From a virus, in IMG/VR virus record IMGVR_UViG_3300025940_000004, positions 1 through 44,355 of that record: a DNA stretch of 44,355 nucleotides. One strand, written 5' to 3'. The notes under the pieces are model-generated. The model was not told where the DNA came from. It searched no databases and was given only the letters and a program-made list of their open reading frames with translations. Position 1 is the first letter of the stretch; every line of letters begins with the position of its first letter. The position numbers and the translations under genes are program-made. Positions 6,749 through 13,731 of this stretch are shown piece by piece.

Positions 6749-7079
6749 GTGGGGTCCTCGGTGTGGATTGGCGCTTCCAGCGCGTCTCGTACGCGGCCAG
6801 CTTTTCGACGGTGACACCCTTGCGCTCGGCAACGATGGGATGCTCTTCCAGCAACCAGCGGGCGTCTTCCCAATCGAAGTCCCACAGCGCGATCCATTCA
6901 TCGCTGGACCAAGTGCCGTGCAGCTTGTTGAGCTCGATTTCCGCCTCGCGACATTCGGGATGATAGCCCAGCGTTCCAAAGTCGCCGTCGGTCATGCCCG
7001 CCCACCGGACCATAGGCTGGCCTATTTCTACGGGCGCAGGGCATGCGTCACAGCGATGCTGCTTACGGACGGATTTCAT
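6741..7079 (-). CDS. Small Cys/His phage protein
   Basis: 112 residues starting MKSVRKQHRCDACPAP. CDAC and a later YHPEC give a possible four-ligand zinc site at the N-terminus; the C-terminal two thirds are acidic and Trp-rich (DEWIALWDFDWEDARWLLEE). The start at 7079 avoids a low-quality upstream extension. Similar proteins occur in alphaproteobacterial prophages without known function. Confidence 0.6.
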   Translation of the reverse strand: MKSVRKQHRCDACPAPVEIGQPMVRWAGMTDGDFGTLGYHPECREAEIELNKLHGTWSSDEWIALWDFDWEDARWLLEEHPIVAERKGVTVEKLAAYETRWKRQSTPRTPHE

Positions 7080-7099
7080 GCGCCTTTCGCTTGAGAAGC

Positions 7100-7768
7100 T
7101 CACAACCCCTCCCCAGTGAGAGAAGCCAAAGCGGTGCGGGCGCGTTGACGGTTTTGGTCGGCCTCGCGGGCGATGTCCTCTAAGGCTATGCGCCAAACAC
7201 GCGGAGCATCCATGTCGTCTCCGTCGGCAATCCTGCTCCGAGCGTGATCCGCATGATCCTGAAAATCAGCCGCCGCATCCTCCAGCGCCTCCCGTGCTTT
7301 CCCCACCACATCGGCAGCGAAAGGCCCCGAGCCGCAAGAATCGCGGATGATCCAAGCGCAATGCCGGATACCTCCCAGCGTTCCGTTAGCGTGCGTCTGA
7401 CGGACAAGCCCTAAATCCCTCGGTGATTTTGCATCCAGGGCGAGGATTGTATCTGCGGCAATGCGTAGTCCCACATCGATAGATGCGGGGAGAAGGGAGA
7501 GAATGTCGTCGGCCTTGGCGAGCGATACGGCGCAATCCACGCCTACCTTACTGATCGAATAACCGTGATGATTTCCAGCCTCAATATCATCGTGGGCCTG
7601 CCAAGTTTCAGGATCAACAATCCGCGCAATCGCCTCTCTCACCCCGGCATTGCTCTCCGGGACAAGGTCTTTGGTGGCGCCGATAGTCCATGAAGGGCGG
7701 ACACATTCAGCGTGATCCACTCCGTCTGCACACAGGGGGCAGCACGCTCCTCGCACGTCAGGCGTCAT
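7100..7768 (-). CDS. Hypothetical phage protein with N-terminal Cys cluster
   Basis: 222 residues. The N-terminus has CCPLCADGVDHAEC, a compact set of Cys and His that may bind zinc. The remainder is helical and Ala/Asp-rich (DVVGKAREALEDAAADFQDH). Of two Mets, the second (7768) is preferred because GGGAGG lies 7 bases in front of it and directly abuts the first. It overlaps the end of the preceding gene by 11 bp. Not recognised. Confidence 0.6.
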   Translation of the reverse strand: MTPDVRGACCPLCADGVDHAECVRPSWTIGATKDLVPESNAGVREAIARIVDPETWQAHDDIEAGNHHGYSISKVGVDCAVSLAKADDILSLLPASIDVGLRIAADTILALDAKSPRDLGLVRQTHANGTLGGIRHCAWIIRDSCGSGPFAADVVGKAREALEDAAADFQDHADHARSRIADGDDMDAPRVWRIALEDIAREADQNRQRARTALASLTGEGL

Positions 7769-8384
7769 GGCCATCCTCCCAGGGAATGTCAGCGGCGAAG
7801 GCTTCTGCAGCCTCGTCCAGTTCCTTCATGTCGGTATCGTTGTCGCTGTAGGCGCAGACGCGGGCGGCAATGACGAGCCGGCGAACGCGGTCGCTTACGT
7901 CCTGGGCGGCTTCGCGAGTGTGTTGGGGGGTGGCGGACGGCCACATATGCTCGGTGGCCTTGGCATGGAGCAGGAAGCGTTCGAATAGCTTAATGAACTG
8001 CTCAGCGTCCGCCCTTCGCGCGAACCGAAGGGCAAGGTTAGCGTCCTTCACGCGCGTGACATGGCTTAAGTATTTGCGATTCTCATATTCCTCATTGAAG
8101 TATTCCCGCCTGGACCGGGGCCATTGAATATCGGCCAGTGCGATCCAGTGCGTGAAGCCGCCCGCATCTTCCTCGATCAGCCATCCGGTCTCCGCCTCCC
8201 GCTCCCCATCCCTCGAAAGCGCTAGTGTTTCTTCCTCGAAACGGGCGAAGACTTCTACAACGGGATCGTCATCACCGCGTCCCGATCGGGCATACTGAGC
8301 CGAAATGGCGCGCTCGCAGCACTCCAGTGCATCAGCCGCCGCATCGCGCGCCCTCTGGCTCACTATCCTTGTATTATTGGTCAT
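7758..8384 (-). CDS. Hypothetical phage protein
   Basis: 208 residues starting MTNNTRIVSQRARDAAADAL. Acidic and helical, with a central FTHWIALADIQWPRSRREYF segment and a C-terminal region rich in short helices. The ATG at 8382-8384 overlaps the stop of the MazG-like gene (ATGA), which supports both the start and co-expression. No known motif was identified. Confidence 0.6.
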   Translation of the reverse strand: MTNNTRIVSQRARDAAADALECCERAISAQYARSGRGDDDPVVEVFARFEEETLALSRDGEREAETGWLIEEDAGGFTHWIALADIQWPRSRREYFNEEYENRKYLSHVTRVKDANLALRFARRADAEQFIKLFERFLLHAKATEHMWPSATPQHTREAAQDVSDRVRRLVIAARVCAYSDNDTDMKELDEAAEAFAADIPWEDGHDA

Positions 8385-8887
8385 GGTGCCACCTGACTGG
8401 TCAGCTTGTGCGGGAAGCCTTGCTTGTCCGAAGTGGCGTTGAACTTGGAGACCGTAGCGGCCTCCAGATCCACGCCCTTCCGACGTGCGAGCTTGTCCAG
8501 GCAGATCAGGACATCGGCGCATTCGTCGGCGAAATCTTCCGGGGTGGCTCTCGATCCACGCCAGCCGGCTTCCTCGCGGACCAGCTTTTTGACCACGTTC
8601 AAAAGCTCGCCGACCTCACCGCCAAGCTCGGCCGCGTCGAACAGAATTCCGGCGTCGGCTCGGACTTCCTTGGTCAGGGTGCCGTGCGGCCGCGTGAAGC
8701 TATGCTCTTGCGGTGTGAACGGGGCGATGCAGAAGTTGTGACCCGACGCCGCTGCACTTCCCTCATCGCGGCCACAATGCTCGCAAAGCATGATCGGCTC
8801 GGTCGTCGTGACCCACGCCTCATATCGCTCCGCGTTCACCCGACGAAGTTGCGAAAGAAAGCTCTCGCGTGTGATCTCATTTCCCAT
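8381..8887 (-). CDS. MazG-like nucleotide pyrophosphohydrolase
   Basis: 168 residues. The C-terminal domain carries the MazG signature: ELGGEVGELLNVVKK (ExxE-type metal ligands) and DECADVLICLDKLA (ExxD) about 37 residues later, followed by KFNATSDKQGFP, like the end of phage MazG-type proteins. The N-terminal 70 residues hold LCEHCGRDEG and a lone Cys, possibly a zinc-binding add-on. Such enzymes hydrolyse (d)NTPs; in phages they are proposed to adjust nucleotide or alarmone pools. Start at 8887, overlapping the upstream gene by 11 bp. Confidence 0.75.
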   Translation of the reverse strand: MGNEITRESFLSQLRRVNAERYEAWVTTTEPIMLCEHCGRDEGSAAASGHNFCIAPFTPQEHSFTRPHGTLTKEVRADAGILFDAAELGGEVGELLNVVKKLVREEAGWRGSRATPEDFADECADVLICLDKLARRKGVDLEAATVSKFNATSDKQGFPHKLTSQVAP

Positions 8888-9134
8888 TTCTATTAGCCTG
8901 TAGGAGGGTGGTGCGGAGAAGGGCTTCACGGATTGCGTCACCAAGCGGCGTGAGAAGATCACCTCCCCTCCATGCCTCAACCGCGAGGCCCTTTGCCCGA
9001 AGCGCTTTCATGCGTCCGGGGCACTTCATGCGGCTCGTTAGTGGCGTCTCACGGGCAGCCAGAAGCATTCGCCTCTGCGCCGCCGTCAGCCCATTTAGGA
9101 TTGCCTGTTGGGATTGGGTGAGGGTGTCAGTCAT
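8877..9134 (-). CDS. Small helical protein, possibly winged helix
   Basis: 85 residues beginning MTDTLTQSQQAILNGLTAAQ. The layout of three short helices, a basic segment (RMKCPGRMKALRAKGLAVEAW) and LTPLGDAIREALL resembles a small winged-helix domain ending in the typical LTPLG turn. The start at 9134 overlaps the stop of the 53-aa gene at 9131 (ATGA). DNA binding is plausible but not proven. Confidence 0.6.
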   Translation of the reverse strand: MTDTLTQSQQAILNGLTAAQRRMLLAARETPLTSRMKCPGRMKALRAKGLAVEAWRGGDLLTPLGDAIREALLRTTLLQANRNGK

Positions 9135-9292
9135 TGGGCGTCTCCCACTTCGTGGGCCGGGCCACCATCGGCTTCGCCGACCGAGCCCGTAGTCTCGGCG
9201 CTGCGCGTAGGTGTCCCTGACGCGAGGCGCCGCTCCGCCTTTTGGTCCTGTTCGTCGATCAAATGCTGAGCGATCAAATCGTAGAGATTCAC
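9131..9292 (-). CDS. Small phage protein (53 aa)
   Basis: GTG start at 9292 with AAGGGA about 7 bases before it; product MNLYDLIAQHLIDEQDQKAE and a Gly/Ala/Glu-rich tail, stop at 9131-9133 overlapping the next ATG. A longer frame in another register covers the same DNA but has a poor, Arg-rich composition, so this one is preferred. The C-terminal part coincides with two strong GAA-triloop hairpins (9144-9180). Function unknown. Confidence 0.55.
   Translation of the reverse strand: MNLYDLIAQHLIDEQDQKAERRLASGTPTRSAETTGSVGEADGGPAHEVGDAQ
9144..9180. repeat. Pair of triloop hairpins, possible inverted relative of R elements
   Basis: On the - strand: TCGGC-GAA-GCCGA (9180-9168) and CCCAC-GAA-GTGGG (9156-9144), preceded by GAGACTACGGGCTCG, which resembles the linker and second hairpin of copies R3 and R4. 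Unlike R1-R5, the GAA loops lie on the - strand. It lies inside the 53-aa gene. Treated as a tentative sixth member. Confidence 0.4.
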
Positions 9293-9326
9293 GCTGTATT
9301 CCCTTCATCTAATGACCAGACCACGA

Positions 9327-9659
9327 TCACAGCTTCATCTCCGCGCGTTTGTTTGCGGCTCTGGTGCGCCATGTCTCCCAGCGTATCTTGAGGAAGTCGG
9401 CTTCAGCCTTCGCCAAGCCCGCTTCCAGATCGGCCAGGTAGTGTTCGTTGACGGCGGTTTCGTATTGCTCGGTTGCCATGGCGAGCTGTTCGGATTCCCC
9501 GACCGCCTTGCCGTCCGCGCGGAATTTCTTGACGAGCTGGGCGCGAATGATCTTGCGGCGCTCGTCCAGACGTGACGCCTCGGATTGCTTACGGGCGCTG
9601 TCCAGCATCGCCAGACGTAGACGCTCCATGCCTTCGTCAACCGGGTCCATATTGCTCAT
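9327..9659 (-). CDS. Coiled-coil phage protein
   Basis: 110 residues starting MSNMDPVDEGMERLRLAML. Nearly all of it is charged helix with heptad-like spacing (KQSEASRLDERRKIIRAQL, then LADLEAGLAKAEADFLKIRW), so a coiled-coil dimer is likely. ATG at 9657-9659 overlaps the stop of the HNH-like gene. It lies in the recombination segment of the left operon (HNH-like nuclease, ERF), so a helper role in recombination is possible but not shown. Confidence 0.6.
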   Translation of the reverse strand: MSNMDPVDEGMERLRLAMLDSARKQSEASRLDERRKIIRAQLVKKFRADGKAVGESEQLAMATEQYETAVNEHYLADLEAGLAKAEADFLKIRWETWRTRAANKRAEMKL

Positions 9660-9931
9660 CGCGCCCTCACTTCGAAATTGTGGCGGTTCAGGATCGACCA
9701 TTGGACAAGATCCCAGCCGGTCTCCTCAAGAAATTGCCGTTCGCCGCCGAGCCCGTGCACGCCCTTTTTGCCTTGGTGGCAGGCGGCACAGAGCTTCATC
9801 ACAAGCCAGTCATCTTTGGTGATGCGCTGGCCGTTGACGTGGATAATGTGATGGACATGCTCAGACGGTGCGCCACAGGGGCACGTGTCGGGCAGCCAAT
9901 CCCAATATCGTTTGATCGCGGCGGACGGCAT
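9656..9931 (-). CDS. HNH/Ref-like nuclease
   Basis: 91 residues. CPCG (Cys17, Cys19), HHIIH (27-31) and LCAACH (Cys48, Cys51, His52) form the zinc-finger/HNH frame seen in RecA-dependent nuclease Ref and DUF968-like phage nucleases; the segment after it (GKKGVHGLGGERQFLEETG) fits those families. It would cut DNA, perhaps during recombination. It stands two genes downstream of the ERF annealing protein. The exact family cannot be fixed by eye. Confidence 0.65.
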   Translation of the reverse strand: MPSAAIKRYWDWLPDTCPCGAPSEHVHHIIHVNGQRITKDDWLVMKLCAACHQGKKGVHGLGGERQFLEETGWDLVQWSILNRHNFEVRAR

Positions 9932-9941
9932 CTATCGCGAC

Positions 9942-10169
9942 CTAGAACGGCGAATCGTCGTCAAGGTCGGGGGCCGCGCTGCCACGCTCACCGTCCTTGG
10001 GTAGTGGCACGCGCAGATGGATAGAGAACTGGCCTTCCACGCTCGCGGGCATGGCATCCAGGCGCACGATCCAACCGCCGCCTTTCGACTGGAAAGCCGC
10101 GCCGATTTTGGTCCAGTAGCTCTTGCCGTTGCTTTCACGCACCGTAAGCGCGTCGAGACGATCTGCCAT
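9942..10169 (-). CDS. Conserved small phage/plasmid protein
   Basis: 75 residues. The pattern NGKSYWTKIGAAF, GGWIVRLDAMP and FSIHLRVPLP is a small beta-barrel-like protein repeatedly found next to recombination genes in proteobacterial phages and plasmids. Its start codon overlaps the ERF stop (TAATG). Function is unknown; a single-strand DNA-binding accessory role would fit the place but no direct motif shows it. Confidence 0.65.
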   Translation of the reverse strand: MADRLDALTVRESNGKSYWTKIGAAFQSKGGGWIVRLDAMPASVEGQFSIHLRVPLPKDGERGSAAPDLDDDSPF

Positions 10170-11095
10170 TATCCTGCGTTCCTTCTTGCTACAGCGGACA
10201 ACCCGCTTTCGAATTGATCCCGCTCCTTCTCGAAGCGGCGACGGTCGATGTCGTTCAGGCCATCGATCAGGGTTTCATTGGTGGCGCACCAAGCGGTCAG
10301 GCCCTTGAGCGTCTCGCATTCCTTCATGGAGCGCATCAGCTCGAACACCATGCCGCCGAAGCTCTCGCGCTTGTCGGCAATCTGACCTGCGACACCGCGC
10401 TTTTCAGGCGTGCCATCGCCTTCCCACCATACGGGCAGATCCCGCTGGCATTGGGTCAGTGCCTCGGCATATTCCACCTCAAGCGCGTCCACAGTCTGCA
10501 CGTCGCCAGCGTCAAGCAGCTTGTTGACGAACTCGCGTAGCGCCGCCTGTAGCTGCGACTTGCTGGGGTATTTGCCTTCCAGCTTCTGACGCGGCGCGGG
10601 CTCGTCGCGAGGGGCAACGTCATGCGTGGTCGCGTCGGCGTCGTTGTCGCCCTCGGTGGGGATCGCAAACGCCATGAACGCGGCATATTTGTAGGCTGCC
10701 GACATGGCCTTGTTCGTGGCCTTGTCGCCACTGTCCATCGCCTCGCCATAGGTGCGAACGGTATGTGCCGAGCCATCCTCGACAGCGACGAAATCGAACT
10801 CCGCTTCCACGGTGACGTAGAACAGGACGCTCTCTTTCTTCTGACCGTTCCATTCCTTGATAGTGACGCGCTCATGCATCTCGCGGTTGACGATGCGAGG
10901 CAGAACGCAAAGGCCGTGCTTCGATAGCAATGGGGACAGCGCCCCATAGACGGCATCGATCCCGCGAAACTTGTAGTTCTGCGAGGCGTTCTCGCTCTCC
11001 TTGGCGATGCCTACCTTGGCAAGCTCACCTTGGACGGCTGCGATTGCCGTATAGACGGCAGGCGGACCCGCCTCAATTTTCGTCGGCGCGTTCAT
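10169..11095 (-). CDS. erf: ERF-family single-strand annealing protein
   Basis: 308 residues. The first ~160 residues match the P22 Erf superfamily: YTAIAAVQGELAKVGIAKES, NYKFRGIDAVYGALSPLLSK, then FDFVAVEDGSAHTVRTYGEA, MDSGDKATNKAMSAAYKYA and a FAIPTEGD end. The C-terminal half is a variable, Glu-rich helical tail. It anneals complementary single strands in phage recombination and in circularisation of terminally redundant DNA, which suits a P22-like, probably headful-packaging phage. Coupled by ATGA to the upstream DUF2493 gene and by TAATG to the next gene. Confidence 0.9.
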   Translation of the reverse strand: MNAPTKIEAGPPAVYTAIAAVQGELAKVGIAKESENASQNYKFRGIDAVYGALSPLLSKHGLCVLPRIVNREMHERVTIKEWNGQKKESVLFYVTVEAEFDFVAVEDGSAHTVRTYGEAMDSGDKATNKAMSAAYKYAAFMAFAIPTEGDNDADATTHDVAPRDEPAPRQKLEGKYPSKSQLQAALREFVNKLLDAGDVQTVDALEVEYAEALTQCQRDLPVWWEGDGTPEKRGVAGQIADKRESFGGMVFELMRSMKECETLKGLTAWCATNETLIDGLNDIDRRRFEKERDQFESGLSAVARRNAG

Positions 11096-11535
11096 CGTGA
11101 AACCTCTGGCGCGTGTCCGGCTTCGTCGGACAGAGGCGCGCTTGCCTGACCATTAAGGTCCGAAGCGGCGTTGGATTTTTCGCGCTCGTCACGAACGCAA
11201 ATCTCACGCTCAATCGCTTGCTCAACGGCATTCGCCGTGCCCCGATCTCCGGGGAATGCGATCAGCTTGTAAATCGGCAGAAGGCTGAACATCCAACCGT
11301 TGCGGATTGGACCGGCAGGCTTTCCATAGAATTTCCAGAGCGCCTCGACACCGATGCAGGGCACGCCATTTTCACGGCACCACCGCTTCGCGAGCCCGTC
11401 AGCCCCTTGGCTTGGCGTCGGGCATTCACCCTGAACAACTACGCCGGGACGCTCCTCGTCCAGTACGCGTTTGACGTGGGCGTAATCGGAGTAATACCGA
11501 CCTCCGCTGACCGCGATCCATACTAGATCGGTCAC
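11092..11535 (-). CDS. DUF2493 / SLOG-superfamily protein
   Basis: 147 residues from GTG at 11535 (GTGA overlap with the preceding stop). The N-terminus VWIAVSGGRYYSDYAHVKRV and the motifs SQGADGLAKRWCRENG, GKPAGPIRNGWM and AFPGDRGTANAVEQA are the DUF2493 (YAcAr) branch of the SLOG nucleotide-binding fold. SLOG proteins bind or sense nucleotide-derived ligands; for DUF2493 the ligand is not established. It sits directly before erf. A counter-defence or nucleotide-salvage role is inference. Confidence 0.8.
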   Translation of the reverse strand: MTDLVWIAVSGGRYYSDYAHVKRVLDEERPGVVVQGECPTPSQGADGLAKRWCRENGVPCIGVEALWKFYGKPAGPIRNGWMFSLLPIYKLIAFPGDRGTANAVEQAIEREICVRDEREKSNAASDLNGQASAPLSDEAGHAPEVSR

Positions 11536-11831
11536 AGCCAGCCCTTCCACACAGCCACGCCCACAAGCAGTAGGGCCATGGCGAAACCGGATGCGATATT
11601 GGCGGTGAAGCCCATTGCACGGGGAGCCCATGCAAGCGCGTCCAGCTCATGCGCCTGATCGAAGCGCGGAGCGGCGAGACCGGAACGGGCTCGATCCGAA
11701 GGACGAGAGCAGGTTCCGCGAAGCGGCGCCCAAAGATCCATCTCAATCTTCCCAGAAGAACGAGAGAAATCCCTCAACACACGTTCCCTCTGCACAGCCA
11801 CATCCTGCCAATCTAATGGGGGCCTGTTCAT
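11532..11831 (-). CDS. Small membrane-anchored protein containing a repeat-derived segment
   Basis: 99 residues. Start ATG 11829-11831 overlaps the upstream stop and its own stop overlaps the next GTG, so both ends are coupled. The last ~25 residues (ANIASGFAMALLLVGVAVW) are one membrane helix. Residues about 36-58 are encoded by hairpin element R4, read in frame as CSRPSDRARSGLAAPRF. This suggests the element entered a coding sequence without breaking it. The N-terminal 35 residues are charged and unknown. Confidence 0.55.
   Translation of the reverse strand: MNRPPLDWQDVAVQRERVLRDFSRSSGKIEMDLWAPLRGTCSRPSDRARSGLAAPRFDQAHELDALAWAPRAMGFTANIASGFAMALLLVGVAVWKGWL
11659..11726. repeat. Triloop-hairpin element, copy R4
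   Basis: Four hairpins on the + strand: CGC-GGA-GCG (11665-11673), CCG-GAA-CGG (11680-11688), CTCG-a-TCC-GAA-GGA-CGAG (11690-11707, bulged A) and CCGC-GAA-GCGG (11716-11726). It is closest to R3. Unlike R1, R2, R3 and R5 it lies inside a gene (11532-11831). Confidence 0.75.
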
Positions 11832-12034
11832 GACGAGAGCCTTTCCACGATGCGGTAGGCGATGATGTCGGTTGGCTTCCCATTGTGCCTCCACCAGTCA
11901 TCGCCATCACCAAGACTGTAAACGCCAGCATCCGCAGTGTCGGTTTCGTCTCCAAAGCCCGCACACCTCACCATGACGCGCGTATGTGGATCGACAGGAC
12001 ATTCTCCACCGTTCCACTCAATCCAGTCGGCCAT
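11828..12034 (-). CDS. Small conserved phage protein (WIEWNGG type)
   Basis: 68 residues: ADWIEWNGGECPVDPHTRVM, then a Gly/Asp loop, DDWWRHNGKPTDIIAYRIVE. This opening (WIEWnGG.cPV) and close (DIIAYRI) are shared by many short phage proteins of unknown function. The gene at 40918-41112 (WVEHDGSETPPV at its start) looks like a distant paralogue. Overlaps the upstream gene by 17 bp and the next by ATGA. Confidence 0.65.
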   Translation of the reverse strand: MADWIEWNGGECPVDPHTRVMVRCAGFGDETDTADAGVYSLGDGDDWWRHNGKPTDIIAYRIVERLSS

Positions 12035-12260
12035 TTCTCGCCTCCCTATTCTTCTTCCAACGCCCTTCTATGGCTGCCATTTCAGCGCTCTCAGGCGTTC
12101 TGTTTGAGATCATTTCACGAAGGGTTTCTGCTGAGGTAAGCAGATTATGAAGGGCGTCAGGGATACTCTTGGGCGCATCCGCTATGCGGACCGGGCTCGC
12201 GGGCTTCGCCTCAAGCCGCTGCGCGTCTTGACCAAAGGCGCTGATCCCTTGCGCGATCAT
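12018..12260 (-). CDS. Hypothetical phage protein
   Basis: 80 residues beginning MIAQGISAFGQDAQRLEAKP. Helical and charged, with SIPDALHNLLTSAETLREMI followed by a basic tail (EGRWKKNREARNGRLD) that could contact nucleic acid. ATG at 12258-12260 overlaps the exonuclease stop. Not recognised. Confidence 0.55.
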   Translation of the reverse strand: MIAQGISAFGQDAQRLEAKPASPVRIADAPKSIPDALHNLLTSAETLREMISNRTPESAEMAAIEGRWKKNREARNGRLD

Positions 12261-12706
12261 GCCGCAGCACTCAGCTTGTGCCGCAGAGCCCTCGCATCCC
12301 ACCAAGCGTTATGCTGGACAGCGCCGGGAAGATCGGTCGGATAACAATCAACATTCTCGACCGTGAAGGTCATCCGCTCGTAATCTGCGCTCGCCCAGCC
12401 GCCATCTTCTCCGGTCGATACGGCTTGGCAAAAGCGCGCAATGTCCACAGGACTATCAGCGATAACGTGCGGCTGCGGATCGCCACCGATGAAATCCCGA
12501 ATGTCTCCGCCAACCCAATCGGTCATGGTCATGAAGTCGGCGTCTTGCTCGGTCATGAGCGGCCAGACATTCGCGATGACCCAAGGGTCTTTGGGTTCAG
12601 CCAGGGTGCGAATGTGGATGCTAACCCCATCCTCGCGAACCATGGCCAAGCTGAGCAGCGGCCCATCGTGCCCGTCAAACTCGCAATCGATGTAGTAGCG
12701 GCTCAT
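12257..12706 (-). CDS. DEDD-type 3'-5' exonuclease (Rv2179c-like)
   Basis: 149 residues starting MSRYYIDCEFDGHDGPLLSL. Exonuclease motif I is DCEFD (Asp7, Glu9), motif II lies in VIADSPVDIARFC, and motif III is HNAWWDARAL (His, Asp), which together give the DEDDh metal-binding set. Size and order fit the short Rv2179c-like 3'-5' exoribonuclease group found in phages and mycobacteria. Substrate could be RNA or DNA; position next to recombination genes does not decide this. The frame is open far upstream, but the R5 element lies there and MSRYY is the family-like start. Confidence 0.8.
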   Translation of the reverse strand: MSRYYIDCEFDGHDGPLLSLAMVREDGVSIHIRTLAEPKDPWVIANVWPLMTEQDADFMTMTDWVGGDIRDFIGGDPQPHVIADSPVDIARFCQAVSTGEDGGWASADYERMTFTVENVDCYPTDLPGAVQHNAWWDARALRHKLSAAA

Positions 12707-12727
12707 GATTTTGCTCCCGCGAAAGTC

Positions 12728-12803
12728 GATTGAAGCCCGGAGGGGCAAGACAACGAAGTTGGCTTGATCTGCGAAGCAGACGAAAGCGCGGTGCCGAAGG
12801 CAT
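12728..12803. repeat. Triloop-hairpin element, copy R5
   Basis: Intergenic, just before the exonuclease gene (leftward). Four hairpins on the + strand: CCC-GGA-GGG (12736-12744), CAAC-GAA-GTTG (12751-12761), TCTGC-GAA-GCAGA (12768-12780) and TGCC-GAA-GGCA (12792-12802). The stems share little sequence with R3/R4 yet pair fully. Confidence 0.7.
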
Positions 12804-12821
12804 TCGCCATGAATACTTGTC

Positions 12822-13082
12822 TCAACTATCCCTCCCACTAACCATAGAGTTGGAACGGGCGTTGGAGATGGCGGCTCTTGCCGTGCGCGCCGCGAAACTA
12901 TCGGGCCACTGCCTTGCAATGTGATCCAGCGCCTCAAGAAGTTCTACCTGAGAACTTGTGCGATGGGCGGCGAAGGCTTGAATGAGATAGTGGCCATCGT
13001 TCGGAAGCTTAACGCTGTGCCCTAGTTGAATTTGGCGAACACGAAGCGCCGCATCCCGATCAGCCTGAGTAACCGTACTCAT
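12822..13082 (-). CDS. Hypothetical phage protein
   Basis: 86 residues starting MSTVTQADRDAALRVRQIQL. A charged N-terminal helix is followed by LIQAFAAHRTSSQVELLEAL and a small Ala-rich helix. It matches the general look of short prophage proteins that start TQADRDAA. ATGA coupling with the upstream gene (13079-13082). Function unknown. Confidence 0.6.
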   Translation of the reverse strand: MSTVTQADRDAALRVRQIQLGHSVKLPNDGHYLIQAFAAHRTSSQVELLEALDHIARQWPDSFAARTARAAISNARSNSMVSGRDS

Positions 13083-13408
13083 GCTTCACCTGTGGCTTTG
13101 GCGATGGCGGCATCGATAACGTCGCAAAGCTCGTCCGCATCGACGCCTGCAAGAATTTGCCCGCGTGTCGAGGCCCATCCGATAAACGGTGCAGCCTTCT
13201 CCAGCGCCGCCAGCAGATCAGGAGCGGCGGCGATCAGGCGGGCGTTTGCCTCAACCTGCTTCCGGGGAATGTCCCTCGGCTCGTCAGGCCACGGGCAGCC
13301 TGCGATAACGCGCCACTCGTAAGCCTCCTTGCCGTCTTCCACGATCCAAAGTTCGTGGTCCATAGGCTCCTCGACAGCCCAAGGACCCGGCGTGTGCTGC
13401 GCGCTCAT
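13079..13408 (-). CDS. Widespread phage protein of HTPGPW type
   Basis: 109 residues. It opens SAQHTPGPWAVEEPMD and has EANARLIAAAPDLLAALEKA, two signature phrases of a very common phage protein family whose function is not known. The N-terminal half is a small beta-sheet, the C-terminal half a helix. Coupled by ATGA overlaps on both sides. Confidence 0.8.
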   Translation of the reverse strand: MSAQHTPGPWAVEEPMDHELWIVEDGKEAYEWRVIAGCPWPDEPRDIPRKQVEANARLIAAAPDLLAALEKAAPFIGWASTRGQILAGVDADELCDVIDAAIAKATGEA

Positions 13409-13731
13409 GCCCGGGACTCCATCGACTGCTCGCGGCGCAGTTCGTCGCGATAATCAGCGGCCTCGGCCAGATGTTCGGCGTAATCCTGCCCGCACTCTTC
13501 GGCGAAGTCCTGCTCGCCGTAGAAACCGCGATCGAGCATCCATGTGATATCGATGGGCTTGTCGCCATCAATCAGGTGCATCGCCTCGATTTCGAAGCTG
13601 TCGTTCTCGCCCGGCCGCTCATAGGTCGCCTGACAGCCCCGGTGCACGAAATAGCGCACTAGCACTTCGGCTTCCTTCTCTTCCTGTCCAGCAAGCTGAA
13701 ACAGGAGCGCAGTTTTCAGGGTGCGCCTCAT
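13405..13731 (-). CDS. Hypothetical phage protein, acidic
   Basis: 108 residues beginning MRRTLKTALLFQLAGQEEKE. After a basic N-terminus it becomes strongly acidic (GEQDFAEECGQDYAEHLAEAA). Tyr and Asp rich, with DITWMLDRGFYGEQDF in the middle. No known domain recognised. Start and stop both overlap neighbours by four bases. Confidence 0.55.
   Translation of the reverse strand: MRRTLKTALLFQLAGQEEKEAEVLVRYFVHRGCQATYERPGENDSFEIEAMHLIDGDKPIDITWMLDRGFYGEQDFAEECGQDYAEHLAEAADYRDELRREQSMESRA

Noticed and set aside
3184-12803. CRISPR array or insertion sequence to explain the repeats
   Set aside because: Copies are far apart, not regularly spaced, have no transposase and differ in sequence while keeping pairing; no CRISPR-like direct repeats were seen anywhere.
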